Positions 25,512 to 37,101 of a stretch of 64,000 nt of DNA are shown here, piece after piece (position 1 is the stretch's first letter; the number at the start of each line of letters is the position of its first letter). This stretch comes from Trileptium ribeirensis (Eukaryota > Nematoda > Enoplea > Enoplida > Thoracostomopsidae), in NCBI GenBank assembly GCA_030248225.1, contig JASANE010009894.1:19120-83119 (forward strand), given 5' to 3'. Position numbers and translations under genes: made by a program. A model generated the notes under the pieces. The model saw only the letters and a program-made list of their open reading frames with translations, was not told where the DNA came from and searched no databases.

Positions 25512-25841
25512 CAGCTTAACACTCAGCATGCGATGGTATAGTAGAATGATTTAAGCGCCTAATGGAACCATGTTTGGCTTTCATGTAAGCTCATGTCAAG
25601 ACAACTGGGACGAAATTCTCATATTTCTTTTGCGTAACGAGGTAGTGTACACGAATCAACCGGAGACACGCCGTACTATTTAAACTTTGGTATCGATATT
25701 AGACTTAGTGATATAAGATAATGTTGGAAATGATGGCGATTATTTGTTTAATCTGAGCTCCAAGCTGAATGCAGGGATAGAAAACTGCTTAAATTAGTAT
25801 CGCCAAAGTACCATGCCAAAAATACACATGCATTACCATGT

Positions 25842-26078
25842 TTGGAAGGCGACCGATTGTACCTTCATGTGCCTGTAGTTCAAGAGAAGACTAAGAAATT
25901 GGTAAGACATTGGACGGGTCCATATCTGATACTGAAAATAATACATGACAGCACAGAAGCATTGATCGAACTAATAAATAAAACTACTCGCACTGTGTCA
26001 AAGCTTGTTAACGTTAGACAGCTAAAGGGTTGCCCTACAGGAAATAAAATTGGTGATGAAGATTTGGAAGATTACTAG
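25842..26078 (+). pseudogene. Gypsy integrase C-terminal GPY module
   Basis: 78-codon open frame containing EKTKKLVRHWTGPYLILK, the GPY/F motif near the C-terminus of Ty3/Gypsy integrases, followed by NVRQLKGC. It is separated from the integrase core pieces by stops. Confidence 0.8.
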
Positions 26079-26340
26079 CGTCAAACACACGAATCTGATT
26101 TTCAAGCTAACCTGGAAACTGCACATGGTAACAATCCAACTACTAGCTGTCGCAACGAAAATATTAGCGTTTTATTCAAAACTAATAATCCAAGCTTTTA
26201 GTAACAGAAACCTGTGAAACGTCAATTTGCCAATACGGTCACCTAAGTGCCAATTGTGCAGACAATAGAAACAGATTATGTATGCAATGTAAGTTGCGGT
26301 CATTTAATCGTAATTGATAAATTGTACAATGTTAAGTGTA

Positions 26341-26970
26341 CTAGCTAGGACCAGTTCTGGCCATAAGGGATCCCAGTTGCACCACTCTCAGTATTCACGG
26401 TGGTGCCCAGACAACCCCGGCTTACACGATTCCCCGGTGGACTCTGGTCAGACCGATAGGAACCGCTTAGCTTAGTAGGCTGCCGGCGGGTTTACCAGGG
26501 TGTTCGGCCTGGCCCCTATATTAGCCCACGTGTCCAGTGGTATGCAGGTCCCCCTGAGGGAGGGTCATCCCCTAAGCCTGCTCACAGGCAATAGGGCGGA
26601 CCCGTCTTTCCCTCATCTCAGGTTGTCGAATCCTATGCCCTATACCAGGGCCGAAATCTCCTAACGGTGGAGCCCAATTTATAAAGATTTTACTGCGCCT
26701 AAAGACTATTCCGTAACCCTTAGGTCCGATTACGCGGAGATGGAATCGTTGCACCTTGATTAAATCTGAGGTGCAGTTAGCTGGGTCGAATTGATTTGCG
26801 ATGATCAAGAGTATTTCCGGAGGTGAAATGCACGCGTGACCTATGCACCATACCGATTACTGACGAGGGTCGGGCGGGGATGCGAGCACGAGCGAAGTTG
26901 GCTAAAGCGTTGAGAAAAATTAAGTTGACTGTGGGGGTGAAGTTGCGCCGGGTTCGGGTGGGGTCGAAAT
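26341..26970. other. GC-rich island left of piggyBac, old repeat
   Basis: Clearly richer in G and C than its surroundings, with compact phrases such as CCGGTGGACTCTGGTCAG and TGCCGGCGGGTTTACC. The GC-rich character resumes on the far side of the piggyBac element, so that element apparently landed in a pre-existing GC-rich repeat. Both strands have only short open frames. Identity unknown. Confidence 0.5.
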
Positions 26971-26974
26971 TTAA

Positions 26975-26989
26975 CACTTTCACTGCCGT
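26975..26989 (+). repeat. piggyBac left terminal inverted repeat
   Basis: 15 bases next to the left TTAA (26971-26974). They match the right terminus in inverted orientation with one mismatch. Confidence 0.92.
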
Positions 26990-27117
26990 CATATACGCAA
27001 AAATACCTGCCTCACAGGCCAAAGGTAAAAAACTGCTATGAGCACCCTAGTGAGTGCAGTAACATACCTTGCTTCTGCGTTGTGATTCAAAACAGGCTTC
27101 TGGGTTGTTTTGGAACC

Positions 27118-27232
27118 GTCGCACACATAGTGTGACACGGCCTACAACACAACATTTGCATCTCTACGCCATGTCGCACAATATGTGCGACGGTTTTTTG
27201 CGAAGTACGCCGTGTCGCACAGCATGTGTTAC
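27118..27232. repeat. Three subterminal palindromes, left side of piggyBac
   Basis: Palindromes of the GTCGCACAATATGTGCGAC type at 27118-27136, 27173-27191 (perfect) and 27214-27232. Repeated subterminal palindromes are plausible transposase-binding sites; that role is inferred. Confidence 0.85.
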
Positions 27233-27326
27233 GGTTTTTGTTGTGTGCGCACTAAATGTATATGCATCAATAAATATATGGTGATATGTCATATTATATT
27301 ATATCTTTTTGTTTCAGGTTTATTAG

Positions 27327-29027
27327 TTGAATGATTATATTGCGTCAAATATAATGGCTAATCTTGACTCTAGTTATTCAGAAACAGACAGTTATATTGA
27401 TAGCGATGCTGATCCAACCTACGAAGATTTGGGGAATGGGATTTTTCGGTTGAATATGGTGAGTATGGTAATGTTAGCGAACAGGACGATGACGAAACAG
27501 AACCTCAAACCAGTGGCAGAGTTCAGTGGGACATTTTCAGAGGGAACCAGCAATGTTTTCAATTTACAGGCAATGCAGGTCTGAACGTTGATTTACAAGC
27601 ATCTGATGCTGTCAGAGGGTGACGCCGTTCGATATATTTGCTAATCTTATTGATGCACAAGTTATGAAATTGATTGTGACTGAGACAAACCGCCAGGCTC
27701 GATATGTATTGGAACAAGGAAATATTTCAGCAAATTCACGCCTCAAAGGATGGGTTGATACGACGTATGAAGAAATGGCAAAGTTTTTCGGGCTGATGAT
27801 ATATATGGCGTTGGACAGAGAACCGTCAATAGCAGATTATTGGTCAACTGGACCACTTTATCGCAATGATGTGGCACCGTCAACAATGTCACGAAACCGT
27901 TTTGAATTGCTTTTCCGAATGCTTCATTTTGCTGATAACGCAACGGCTGCTGCAGATGATAAGCTGGCAAAAGTTCGCCCACTTATTGAACTATTGGTTG
28001 ACAAATTTCAAGGTCTATACACAGTCGGGGAAAAAGTTGTGATTGACGAAAGTATGGTACCGTGGAGGGGTCGTCTAGGAATTCGACAATATGTTCCCGG
28101 CAAACGGCACAAGTACGGGGTCAAGATTTTCAAACTTTGCGACCCGGACGGTTATATTTGGAACATGAAGGTTTACGCAGGCAGGGAAATTGGCGTCAAA
28201 TCTGCAGATCTTTTGAGCGAACGCGTTGTGAAGGAGCTCGTAAATCCGCTTTTGAACGAAGGTCGCATGTTGTACACGGACAATTGGTACAGCTCAATTA
28301 GCTTATCGGAATCACTGGTTGAAAATCAAACTCATCTAACAGGAACACTTCGCAAAAATCGACGAGATATTCCGCGCGATGTGTTGTCCGAAAAAGTGGC
28401 AAAAGGAGCAACAGTGGTGCGCGAGAGTCCGTCAGGAGTTATTGTTATGAAATGGAACGATAAACGGGACATTCTGATGCTGTCTACTGTGCATGGACCA
28501 CAGTTAGTTGACACTGGAAAAAAGAACAGAAAGGGAGAAAATATTCAAAAACCTGAAATGGTCATTCAGTATAATAAAGCCAAGCAAGGTGTCGATAAAT
28601 CTGACCAAATGGGTTCTTATTTTGTAAGCAGACGCAGAACAATTCGTTGGTATGTGCGGGTGGCGTGCGATTTGATTTTGATTATGCAATTGTAAACGTT
28701 TTCTGCGTCTTTAACAAATATTTCAACAATGGTAGACATGTTACGATGAAGTACGTGCGAGAAAATATTGCATGCGAGCTTCTTGGAATTGACCAAGCCG
28801 AGCGTCGTCGACCGATTCAGATGGCACCAACAACACACAGCCTGACAACCTACGATAATCCTAAGAAGCGATCACGATGCAAGCGTTGTTATGAAACATT
28901 GAAAACAGAGCATGACCGCAATTTTGCTTGAAAAAGAGCCAAATCAGTTCACACATTTTGCAAAAATTGTCCGGATAACCCTCCATTGTGTATTAGTTGT
29001 TTCGATGCTTACCATGGACGTTTGTGA
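27327..29027 (+). pseudogene. piggyBac transposase (DDD), disrupted
   Basis: The main open frame (27619-28695, 358 codons) covers most of the catalytic domain. All three catalytic Asp contexts are intact: VIDESMVPWRG, LYTDNWYSS and GVDKSDQMGSY. An acidic N-terminal part (27327 on, with a frame change near 27450) is offset from it by another frame change near 27610. A frameshift near 28660 moves the C-terminal part (AIVNVFCVFNKYF, ACELLGIDQAERRRP) to another frame. A TGA at about 28930 interrupts the C-terminal Cys-rich domain (CKRC, then CKNC, CISC), which ends near 29027. It cannot make a full-length protein as it stands, though one frame change might be an intron. Confidence 0.9.
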
Positions 29028-29239
29028 ACTCTGTTGTTTGTGTTTCGTGTATGTTCTTATTAAAACACGTTGAATTTTATACTGACATAAATTTATGACT
29101 TCAGCAAATATGTGCGTATCCCAGTGAACAGCCAACCAAAATTATAAAATCTTATCATTAACTGTAGGCCGTGGAACAACAATAAACTATATATAATTGA
29201 CGCCGGTTATAAAATTTTAATACAATTTATTGCTGTGGT

Positions 29240-29301
29240 GTCGCACATATTGTGCGACGTGGCCTGTATCAAATCAGGCCACGTCGCACAATATGTGCGA
29301 C
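29240..29301. repeat. Two subterminal palindromes, right side of piggyBac
   Basis: GTCGCACATATTGTGCGAC at 29240-29258 and GTCGCACAATATGTGCGAC at 29283-29301. They are joined by ACGTGGCCTG and its inverse, so the whole block is one larger palindrome. They mirror the left-side copies. Confidence 0.88.
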
Positions 29302-29316
29302 ACGGCAGTGAGAGTG
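29302..29316 (-). repeat. piggyBac right terminal inverted repeat
   Basis: Inverted partner of the left terminus, directly followed by TTAA (29317-29320). Confidence 0.92.
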
Positions 29317-29320
29317 TTAA

Positions 29321-31560
29321 CCATAAAACAGTGAAGCACTCTTAGGTGGGTAGCAGGGCCAATGTGGCAGAAAAAACGGTATGGTAGGTGCCAGCAATAG
29401 AGGAGGCGGTGTGCGACAACGGAACGGGCACTTAGGTCAAGCAGTGTTAAACATACCTTGGAGAGGGCTCTACATTATTATTGCAAGAGGGTGTGCCTTG
29501 CTTGAATCAATCTACTCCGCCTACCAAAGTAACACGCAAAATTGTTTTACTTATTGGCTTTCCCTTTTTTGGCTAAATACAACATAAGTACACGGCAAAA
29601 ACGAAGATATCACCCACTTGGGTGTACGTGAAGAAAACACTTCACATTATGTATAACAAAGGAACTATGCTTGAGCGAGCGTTTCAAACGACCAAAGCTT
29701 GCCCCCTTTTTCACAGCTTCCGTTGGATGACGAAATGATGCTTATGAGCTCCAATTTGGGCTCTTTTTGAAACGCGGAACCCTCAACCCAAAATTTGTTG
29801 TTAAAACCTTAGCCCTAGATTGTTCCTCGCGTTGGACGCTTGACATTTTTGTCACTGTAGACAACCCTGAAGTTCTGAGATGCCCTTGCTAAATCGCTGA
29901 AACGCAGGCGCAGCACTTAGAGCGCGAGGCATCTGACGGACACCACAGCACCCGCAAGGGCTGCCCCTATTCCTGTGCCTAAGCGAGAAAGTTTTAAAGC
30001 TCTGGGAGGTGCCTCGGGCGGGCCTCTTCCACGCATCCGCTATGGAAAAACCCCGTCCGAGCCAAACACGACTCCAAAAAAACCTGCAGCCTTCAAATTT
30101 CCTTTAGTCTCAAATTCTTGAACGGTGATATCCCTAAAATTTCTAAGACCTGAGAATTATATCCAGAAACTATCTAACTCGAACTTGAGCAAAGCGGCCT
30201 CCTTCCAACAATGTAATATACTATAACAATACGTTACGATTCACCCCTCTGGGTACGAACAATACCTGCACCCCAGAGGGCGGGAACCAGTCGAGCGTTG
30301 GTGTACATTCCCAATTTTGTTACATTTTTGACTAGCATTTTGTCTGACGTTCAACCCGCTCCCCGCGGCGCGGGCACAGCACTTACGGGGGCTCGAGGCA
30401 TCCGACGGACGCCACAGCACCCGCAAGGGCTGTCCCTGGTCCTAGGCTTGAGCAAAAGGCGTTCAAAAACATCGAAAAACCCTCAGGCGGGCCTCTTCCG
30501 CACGGCTGCATGCCGAAGAGCCCACCCGAGCAACCAAAACGAAAAGAGAACAAAATCGACACTGGCAACAACCGCCTTAAACTCATCAAATTACCGCTCA
30601 ACAAACTCGACTGGCCCCCTTGACAACTCGGGTCTGTTGCTTTTATATCCCTTCACTACCCGCCCTTTTTCTCTTGGCTCCCTTATGCTCCAAATCGTCG
30701 TTTGCCAATTTGAAAACTTAAAACTTTGGATTAAACTACACACCCATCGTCAATTTAAAATTTAAACTTTAGAACAATCTACTCATCCATATATGTATAT
30801 ACGTATATTTAACAGCTTAATACACAAAACTTTACAAGGCGCGTACACAACGATCAAACAGCGTACAACGTATTAAACATCGGCCCCCTAGCAGTCGCCG
30901 CCTGATAGCCATTGTACAGGAAAACAACGCCAACAGCCAAGTGTGGCCGAGACGTGCCAGCAGCACTGAACGCCGCGCTGGTCGGCACGAGAATAAATTA
31001 AGAGCAGAAATATAACAGCGCTCAGAGTGCTGTTTTCTCATGGGAAAATCGACACATTTTTGCCGATATCTCGTGAACGGAAGGCAGCAGGTGGTCGAGG
31101 GCAGGCCCAGAATCATGCCCTGGCAGACCGGCTGCTGATAAATGTTTAAAATTTAATGCATCACCCACGAGAGGTCCGTTAGAGGCCAGTTTAGACGCCC
31201 AAAATCGAGAATTTTGGTGTCTCCTTTAAGTTTAGGGGATCCTGAGCGGACCCGCGGGGGTGGGCGGCCCCGGTTTTGGAGAAAACAGTTAGGGTGGAAC
31301 CCAATAAGTGTCCCAAGCTCCAGAAATCGGGAACTTTTGGGTATTTTAGGTACCATTCAGGGCTCAGAAAATTTGAGGCTTAACCGCCTGTTCGGTGATC
31401 CGTAAGTATTTAGGGGATCCAAATTTTTAGACCCGCCGGGACAATTTGGCACCCCAGTAGAGTCGTTAAGAGGGTTCAGTCAACCTCGTCCCCTAAAATT
31501 TGTAGAAAACCCAAAAATTGAACTTTTAGTGTCGCACCCCAAAATAATGCCTTAGAAATT
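29321..31560. repeat. GC-rich repeat block right of piggyBac with internal duplication
   Basis: Moderately GC-rich sequence continuing the island seen left of piggyBac. Two diverged direct copies of about 180 bp lie at about 29900-30085 and 30365-30545. They share GGCGC or GGGCACAGCACTTA, CAGCACCCGCAAGGGCTG, CGGGCGGGCCTCTTCC and CCGAGC. A second G-rich part (31150-31560) has repeated GGGGATCC and AAATTTTNAGA phrases. The 155-residue open frame at 30298-30765 spans one copy and is not a convincing gene. Confidence 0.6.
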
Positions 31561-32170
31561 TTGTGTCCTGAGGTACTCTGTTGCAGTTCTCCTAGGCCGA
31601 GTATTTCGATCACTTACGAATTTTCTTGGGCTCGTCCTAGTATTCCTTGACCAAATATAATATAGATACACCGCATATGTAACGAGTATCAATGCACAGC
31701 AGATATTATGAGATAATGATCGTTCGGCGTGCGCGCCGGGATCTGGCCCGAGGCGACCATTTTGCTTAGATGTGCAAAATTTCTGTGCTATCCGTCGTTC
31801 CCTGGCCTCTCCGAATACACACGCCCGTTCTTCACACCAGTATAAAATCATGTAATATAATACGCGAGATGTTTTCTACACAAAATACGACATCATTTCT
31901 TAAGGATCGACCGGACACCCCTAATCATGATACCTGTCTTTCATTTTCGGTGCCAAAATCACCCCGGGCACCTTCGGGCGGTGGAGTGTGACCTTACAAA
32001 TACAGTTTAATGAAGTACAATTGTTTATTTTTATAACAACAGTAATGACGCTACACAATGATCATTTTATAAGGAGGCCACACTCCGCCGTTATCCGGTC
32101 GTCCATTGCCATCTTTCCCTATGAATTTAGTATACTTTTAACGTTCTATCGTTTTCTAGAAACTTACAAA

Positions 32171-32212
32171 GTAATAATCTAGTCTTATTAAGTAATAATC
32201 TAGTCTTATTAA
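32171..32212. repeat. 21-bp perfect tandem duplication
   Basis: Two exact adjacent copies of a 21-base unit beginning GTAATAATCTAGTC. Confidence 0.9.
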
Positions 32213-33579
32213 AATTTGTTATTCTTCTGTTTTAGCTAATATCTACTGTGCTGTTAAGTTATTAAACCACTTGAAGTTTTTACTATAAATTTAACCGTAA
32301 ACGTTATGGATATCGGGCATTCCCCCAGCGTACAACTGGTTGACGGGTCAACAGTTAGTAATGGTGATCGAAACACAGGGCAGTTAACGGGTTTACCGTA
32401 ATCATATTAAATGCGCCAAATGCGTTGTACTCCACTAAATTCTGTATCGTGTAACAATGCTATGCCGGCTTTATCGAAATTTTGCAATAAGCTGTCCAAA
32501 ATGGGTGGTTATATAGTCGGCTTTATGCATTACTTTCATTTTGACGCAAAATTTTTAATGTATTTGTCTTTGTCCGTGAAAGCGTAGGCTACGTTAGCTT
32601 TGAAGCTGAGAGGCTCAACATAAAGCAATATTGTGTAGTCAAGCACTATGTACAGCTCGAGATTAGACAGAAGTTATAAGTATTTTTACTAAAACTCATC
32701 ATTTACTGTACAAATATATATACTTGTAGAAATATATGTACCTTAAATAAATCGTATGTGCGCGTACAGTTAAAATACCCAGATTTTATCACCCAAAATT
32801 GAACGAAATCTTATTTAATCATCATTATTGAAGAATCTTGGGTGTAATAAAATCTCAGATGCATTCAGGTCCAAAAAGCTGTGACATTTTACTGAGGCGC
32901 ACTTCTGCTTTTCAAGTCAGGTTTGAAGGGTGTAAGATTATACATTTTATAAAAACACCTTAGTGCGTGGGGATCGGGCGTTAGCAGCACCCGGCCTATG
33001 TTAGTATAAGTTCATATTCGGACATTAGAAGTCTAAGTATATCCAGAACTGTACAACATAAAGACAGCTTACCTCCCTCAGCTTGACATCACCTATGAAC
33101 CCGTCACTATGACAACCACAGAAGGAAACTGCTGCATTTGCAGACAATAAATAAATTGGCGATTTTCTACAGCGGTTTATTTTGTTTTTATTCGTGTCGA
33201 TGTCCAACGTTTTTCAGCTCAGGGGGTAAGAAATTCTAGGCGGAGAAGGGTAAAAATTCGAAACTTTTAACAGCTCATATAATTTTTCCGTGTTTGCAAA
33301 ATTGTTCTTTAATTTTTCCCATTTCTACAAAATTTGTGCAAAATTTTCCACGCGCCGGGAGGATAGAAACGTGGCTTGGGCGGGCCCAACCCTTACGGGG
33401 AACCCCTGCTATTGACATTGATGCATGACGGTTTTATTTACGGGATCACACAGCTTGACGCTACTGAATGGGTACAGCCGACATCGACATAAATGAGATG
33501 AAACGTCGAACGTAGTCTTAAAGTTGAAAATTGTGAACGCTGGCTATTAATGTCTCCAGTAATTTTAAACGGAGCGATC

Positions 33580-35228
33580 GAATGTTTCACTGAGGGCGCC
33601 AAGGAAAAAATCATAAAAAATTTCTGTTCTGTCTGTCACTACATTTGCCGGTGGACGGATTTCGAAAATTTTTTGTTCGATAGCACGTGTTGAGGATGTA
33701 CCCTTTAGTTAAACTCGAACAGCTTCGAGCACATCTTTCGGGTTAAAATGGCAAAAACATGTTTTGAGAGTTCTTTATTATTCAAATTTTTACATATTCT
33801 TTCCCAAATCTGGCCATACTATTAACAGTGTTTCGAAGTGCAATTATATCGCGACACAACTTCCACCGAAAAATGGAGACTTCCATGCGCAATCAGCTCA
33901 CCGAGACCTATAATTTTGATGATCACGGCTTTTTTGCCGGGCCCGAAATAGCGTTTAAATTTCGCCGTGTTATTGCTTGTTTTTACCTTACAATGAATGG
34001 GACGGCTAAGATCGTTAATCCATCATTATGACCACAACCTAGTGAGGGGGTGGCTGTGAGCCGGTAGACACAGCAATGGGACGGCTATGATCGTTAATCC
34101 ATCACTATGACCACAACCTAGTGAGGGGGTGGCTGTGAGCCGACCGACACAGCAATAAGACGGCTAAGATCTTAATCCACCATTCTAACCAGATCGTAAT
34201 TTACATCACCTATTGTTGACTCTCTTTGAATTTCAACGCGCCATTCCCTCGGTTTGCTGTCATCTTTCCGAGTTTTTGATGCATTTCAGCCTTACAGGTA
34301 TTTCCAAATAATTTTGTGCAACTCACGGTTTTGCCGGTAGCGTGACCAGAACGATACTCGATCAGGATCACTAGATCGAACATTAAAATAGAGGAATACA
34401 CGATTATCCCAATTTCAAGTAATCTTAATATATATCTTGTTTTTTCCTGGACAGACATATGGAATTCCCGGATTTCAGTCTTCTTTGGCGAAATTCCCGG
34501 ATTTTCCCGGACGCAGGCACCCTGCATATGTTATACATTTTTATGGGTTTACGTTAAATGAACCCGATTTCCAGAAAACAGTACCATTTTCCGTTGTTTG
34601 GTTACGCATTGCGTAGAGGTCATCAGGACTTGTCTCTATAAGTTTTCCGACAAGCTGAATACAATGGTTTGGTTGTCTAGAGTCCAGCATGTGTACCTTA
34701 TATCTTTTTAGACGTTTTCATTGGGTTATAGGATAAATGAACTGTATTTCCAGAGTATAGTCGGTTTACCGTAGTTTTTAGTACATGGCACCGAAAACAT
34801 TAGAGGTTTTGCAGTACGCTGAATACAACGATTATTTGGTTATCTAGATCCCAGCGTACATATATCATACCTTTTCAATGGGCTTTGGGTTAATGAACCC
34901 GATTTCCAGAATTTAGCCTGTCTTCAGCTGTTTGGATACATATTGCGTAAATATAGATGATCATGGTTTATCTATATAGGTTTCCGTTAAGGTCAAAACG
35001 ATGGTGATAGTTTTCTTATCTACAAAGTAGCACAAATACTTGATGAGTTGTCAGTTATTCTCGATGGGATTAGGGTCTGGTTTTAGGGCTTTCACTGAGT
35101 TCATGGTTCAAAAGGTTTTATGGTCGTGTAAACATGAAACACAGCTTGTTACAACAGGTGATTAAATAAAATAATTTAGGAATGAAACCACGATCAACCC
35201 GTCCCACCCTCGCTTGCGAGATACTAGT
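33580..35228 (+). mobile_element. Helitron-like repeat, copy 1, with internal satellite
   Basis: Shares an extended diverged match with 42010-43415. Common order: TTCACTGAG near the start; GGACGGATTTCG; TTCGATAGCA; CGAGCA and TTCGGGTT; then TTGCTTG or TTGCGTG. After that come units of a roughly 150-170-bp satellite (AATGAACCCGATTTCCAG, GTTTGGTTACG, GCTGAATACAA, GTCTAGAGTCCAGC; about 34540-35020). It ends in a small hairpin (CTCGC TT GCGAG) and ATACTAGT. A hairpin plus CTRRT terminus is characteristic of Helitrons, and internal tandem repeats are known in non-autonomous Helitron-like elements. The assignment is inferred from this structure; no 5' TC end is proven. Confidence 0.5.
33996..34190. 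repeat. 79-bp tandem repeat, about 2.5 copies
   Basis: Unit begins AATGGGACGGCTAAGATCG at 33996, 34075 and 34154. It includes GTGAGGGGGTGGCTGTGAGC. Copies one and two are almost identical; the third is partial. It lies inside the Helitron-like repeat and is absent from the other copy. Confidence 0.85.
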
Positions 35229-37062
35229 TTACACTGCATACTGAATTATCGTAATTTCGGTAAATGTAGTACCGACTGTATATTCTCAGTCATGGTTTGT
35301 GATTAGAGCAATCTATACTAAAATTAACGAGATGTTTATCACAAGATTAGTGTATAATCTCCTATTTCCTTTGAGCACCTTTAATGGTAAACAATCTGAA
35401 GGCAAGTTTAAGATCAGAAAATACTACCTCACAATGCGTTATTTAAACGATGCAAAAGAGGACGGTAAAACGTTGTGAAGTGACATTCAGTAAAGGTAAC
35501 GTCGTATAATACAGTTATATTACAATAAATAAAACATATCACAGTGTCATGTTTTAGCAACGTGTTGTTTTAAAAAGTATTCTTCGAATTAATTCCGATA
35601 AGGCGGCTTCATTCGTTCTCTGCTTTGAGTCTATCGATAAGCGTAACAATTTGCTAAAAACGTACAAAACATCACATCATGTCGACTGCTGTACACTTCT
35701 ATATATATACTACGCAATAAGTTATGACATGAGTCCATCATTATCGATAATCGGATAAATTGATACCTATACCGAACATTATAATACACGGCAAGATGAC
35801 ACTACCGATTTTTCGTTTTCAAAATTTAGCTAATTTTAATTGCCGCGGCTGGGGAAGAGAAAAGTACAGCAGTTGTTAACTTTTGCCTTAAATCACAACA
35901 TCAGTTTTAAATACATAGAATTTTGTTTTCCCAACATCGTCACCGTCTCCTGCCTGAGGTACCATAAAGTATTTTCAAATATCAAAAAAGTCAAATAGCT
36001 ATAATTCATGGATTGACCTCAATAAATTATGAACATTTAATAACCGTAAATTGAAGCGCTTTTGGTCCCGTAGGGAAAATTTGAAGGTTTTTCGGCCAAA
36101 ACAGAGACAATTCGCAAGTTTTGTACTCGAGTAGAGAAAATTCGTAATGTATCACTACCAGGAAAAGTATTGCCTTGAGGACAGGAACAGTTGGAATCGA
36201 AAATTAACATGGGCAGTGCCGGCGTTAGTGATCTCCGTACCCCCTCCCCCACTGGGGGACCACTTACAAAACAGAAGTTTTGTCTAGCACATAGCGCACA
36301 AAACTAGCTCAAATACTATCTGTCACAAGTGTACTCCCAGAGGGGCGCGCACCCCTTCACATATTCTAAACTTTCTCAAATTAGTTCTCAGACAAGTGTT
36401 TTAATTTGTGGCCAGAAAATTCCGTCCGGAAAATGAAGCACTATAGATGAGGGTATTGGCACCATAGCTGAAGGCCCAGTTACAGTATCGTTTGGCACCA
36501 GCCGGAACAATTTGGGGGGCACCAATCACAACAATTTGCGGGGACGTTCCCAAATCAATAGTTTCAAGGGCGCCACTTACAAGCTAACACCGGCATCATC
36601 CAAAGGACAACCACATGCCCACCTCCCAAATTACTAGTCCCACATAGATCTATATATAAATTATAGACCCAATGTTGAAGATTTATATAATAATGAATAA
36701 AGAATATTACCACACACCTTAAATATAGCTCCGAGGCTGTAATGTGAAGAAAACACATTAGTGCTTCAGCGAAACCGAATACTTGTATTAATGCGACGCA
36801 AAAAATTTCTTTTGACATGCTCTGCCTAGTCGTATTATAGTCCCTAATGATATGGGTGCATGAAACTACGAGTGAACGACTGCGAAAGTGAAACACGAAC
36901 TGTCAATAGAAAGCAACATAGTGACTTATTTATAATAACAATATCAATGATAAGCGAAGTATCTAGACAATGCTTAAGACTGTAGCATCAAGCTGCTATA
37001 ACACCGTGCTATAAAACTCTGATACCGTCCTATGTCGTGATTCAACTCAGAGATATTTCGTT

Positions 37063-37101
37063 CTAAATACATTCCGCCAATTTCCAAACCACCACATATG
37101 A
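37063..37101 (-). CDS. SENP6/7: SENP6/7-like, terminal exon with stop
   Basis: After a TTTTTGCTTGCAG acceptor it reads SYVVVWKLAECI and a TAG at 37063-37065. Joined to KRL it resembles the last helix of human SENP6 (KREEIRNIILKL). Confidence 0.75.
   Translation of the reverse strand, partial: SYVVVWKLAECI

Larger units (their letters stand above)
22540..26085 (+). pseudogene. Degraded Ty3/Gypsy LTR retrotransposon
   Basis: In order on the plus strand: a possible gag-like stretch with stops (22560-22950); an uninterrupted but unrecognised open frame (23159-23743); the reverse transcriptase connection and RNase H region (about 23940-24575); broken integrase catalytic-core pieces (24841-24900 and 25512-25680); and the integrase C-terminal GPY module (25842-26078). 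Many stops and frame changes interrupt it, and no RT YxDD box is readable. I could not delimit LTRs. A foldback MITE (24917-25511) sits inside the integrase. The element is a dead remnant. Confidence 0.8.
26975..29316 (+). mobile_element. piggyBac element, 2.34 kb, TTAA target duplication
   Basis: Bounded by TTAA at 26971-26974 and 29317-29320. The 15-bp terminal inverted repeats differ at one base: left CACTTTCACTGCCGT, right (reversed) CACTCTCACTGCCGT. It contains subterminal 19-bp palindromes and one transposase gene in the plus direction. The near-perfect ends suggest moderate age; the transposase is disabled. Confidence 0.95.

Noticed and set aside
30298..30765. 155-codon plus-strand open frame
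   Set aside because: Falls across one copy of a GC-rich direct repeat; low-complexity composition and no motif.
36564..36896. 110-codon minus-strand frame with a hydrophobic segment (IFCVALIQVFGFAEALMCFL), plausible splice sites
   Set aside because: It lies between the SENP stop and the MBTPS2 start and does not fit either gene. A phase-compatible join to MBTPS2 would require a poorer reading of its first exon. No family recognised.
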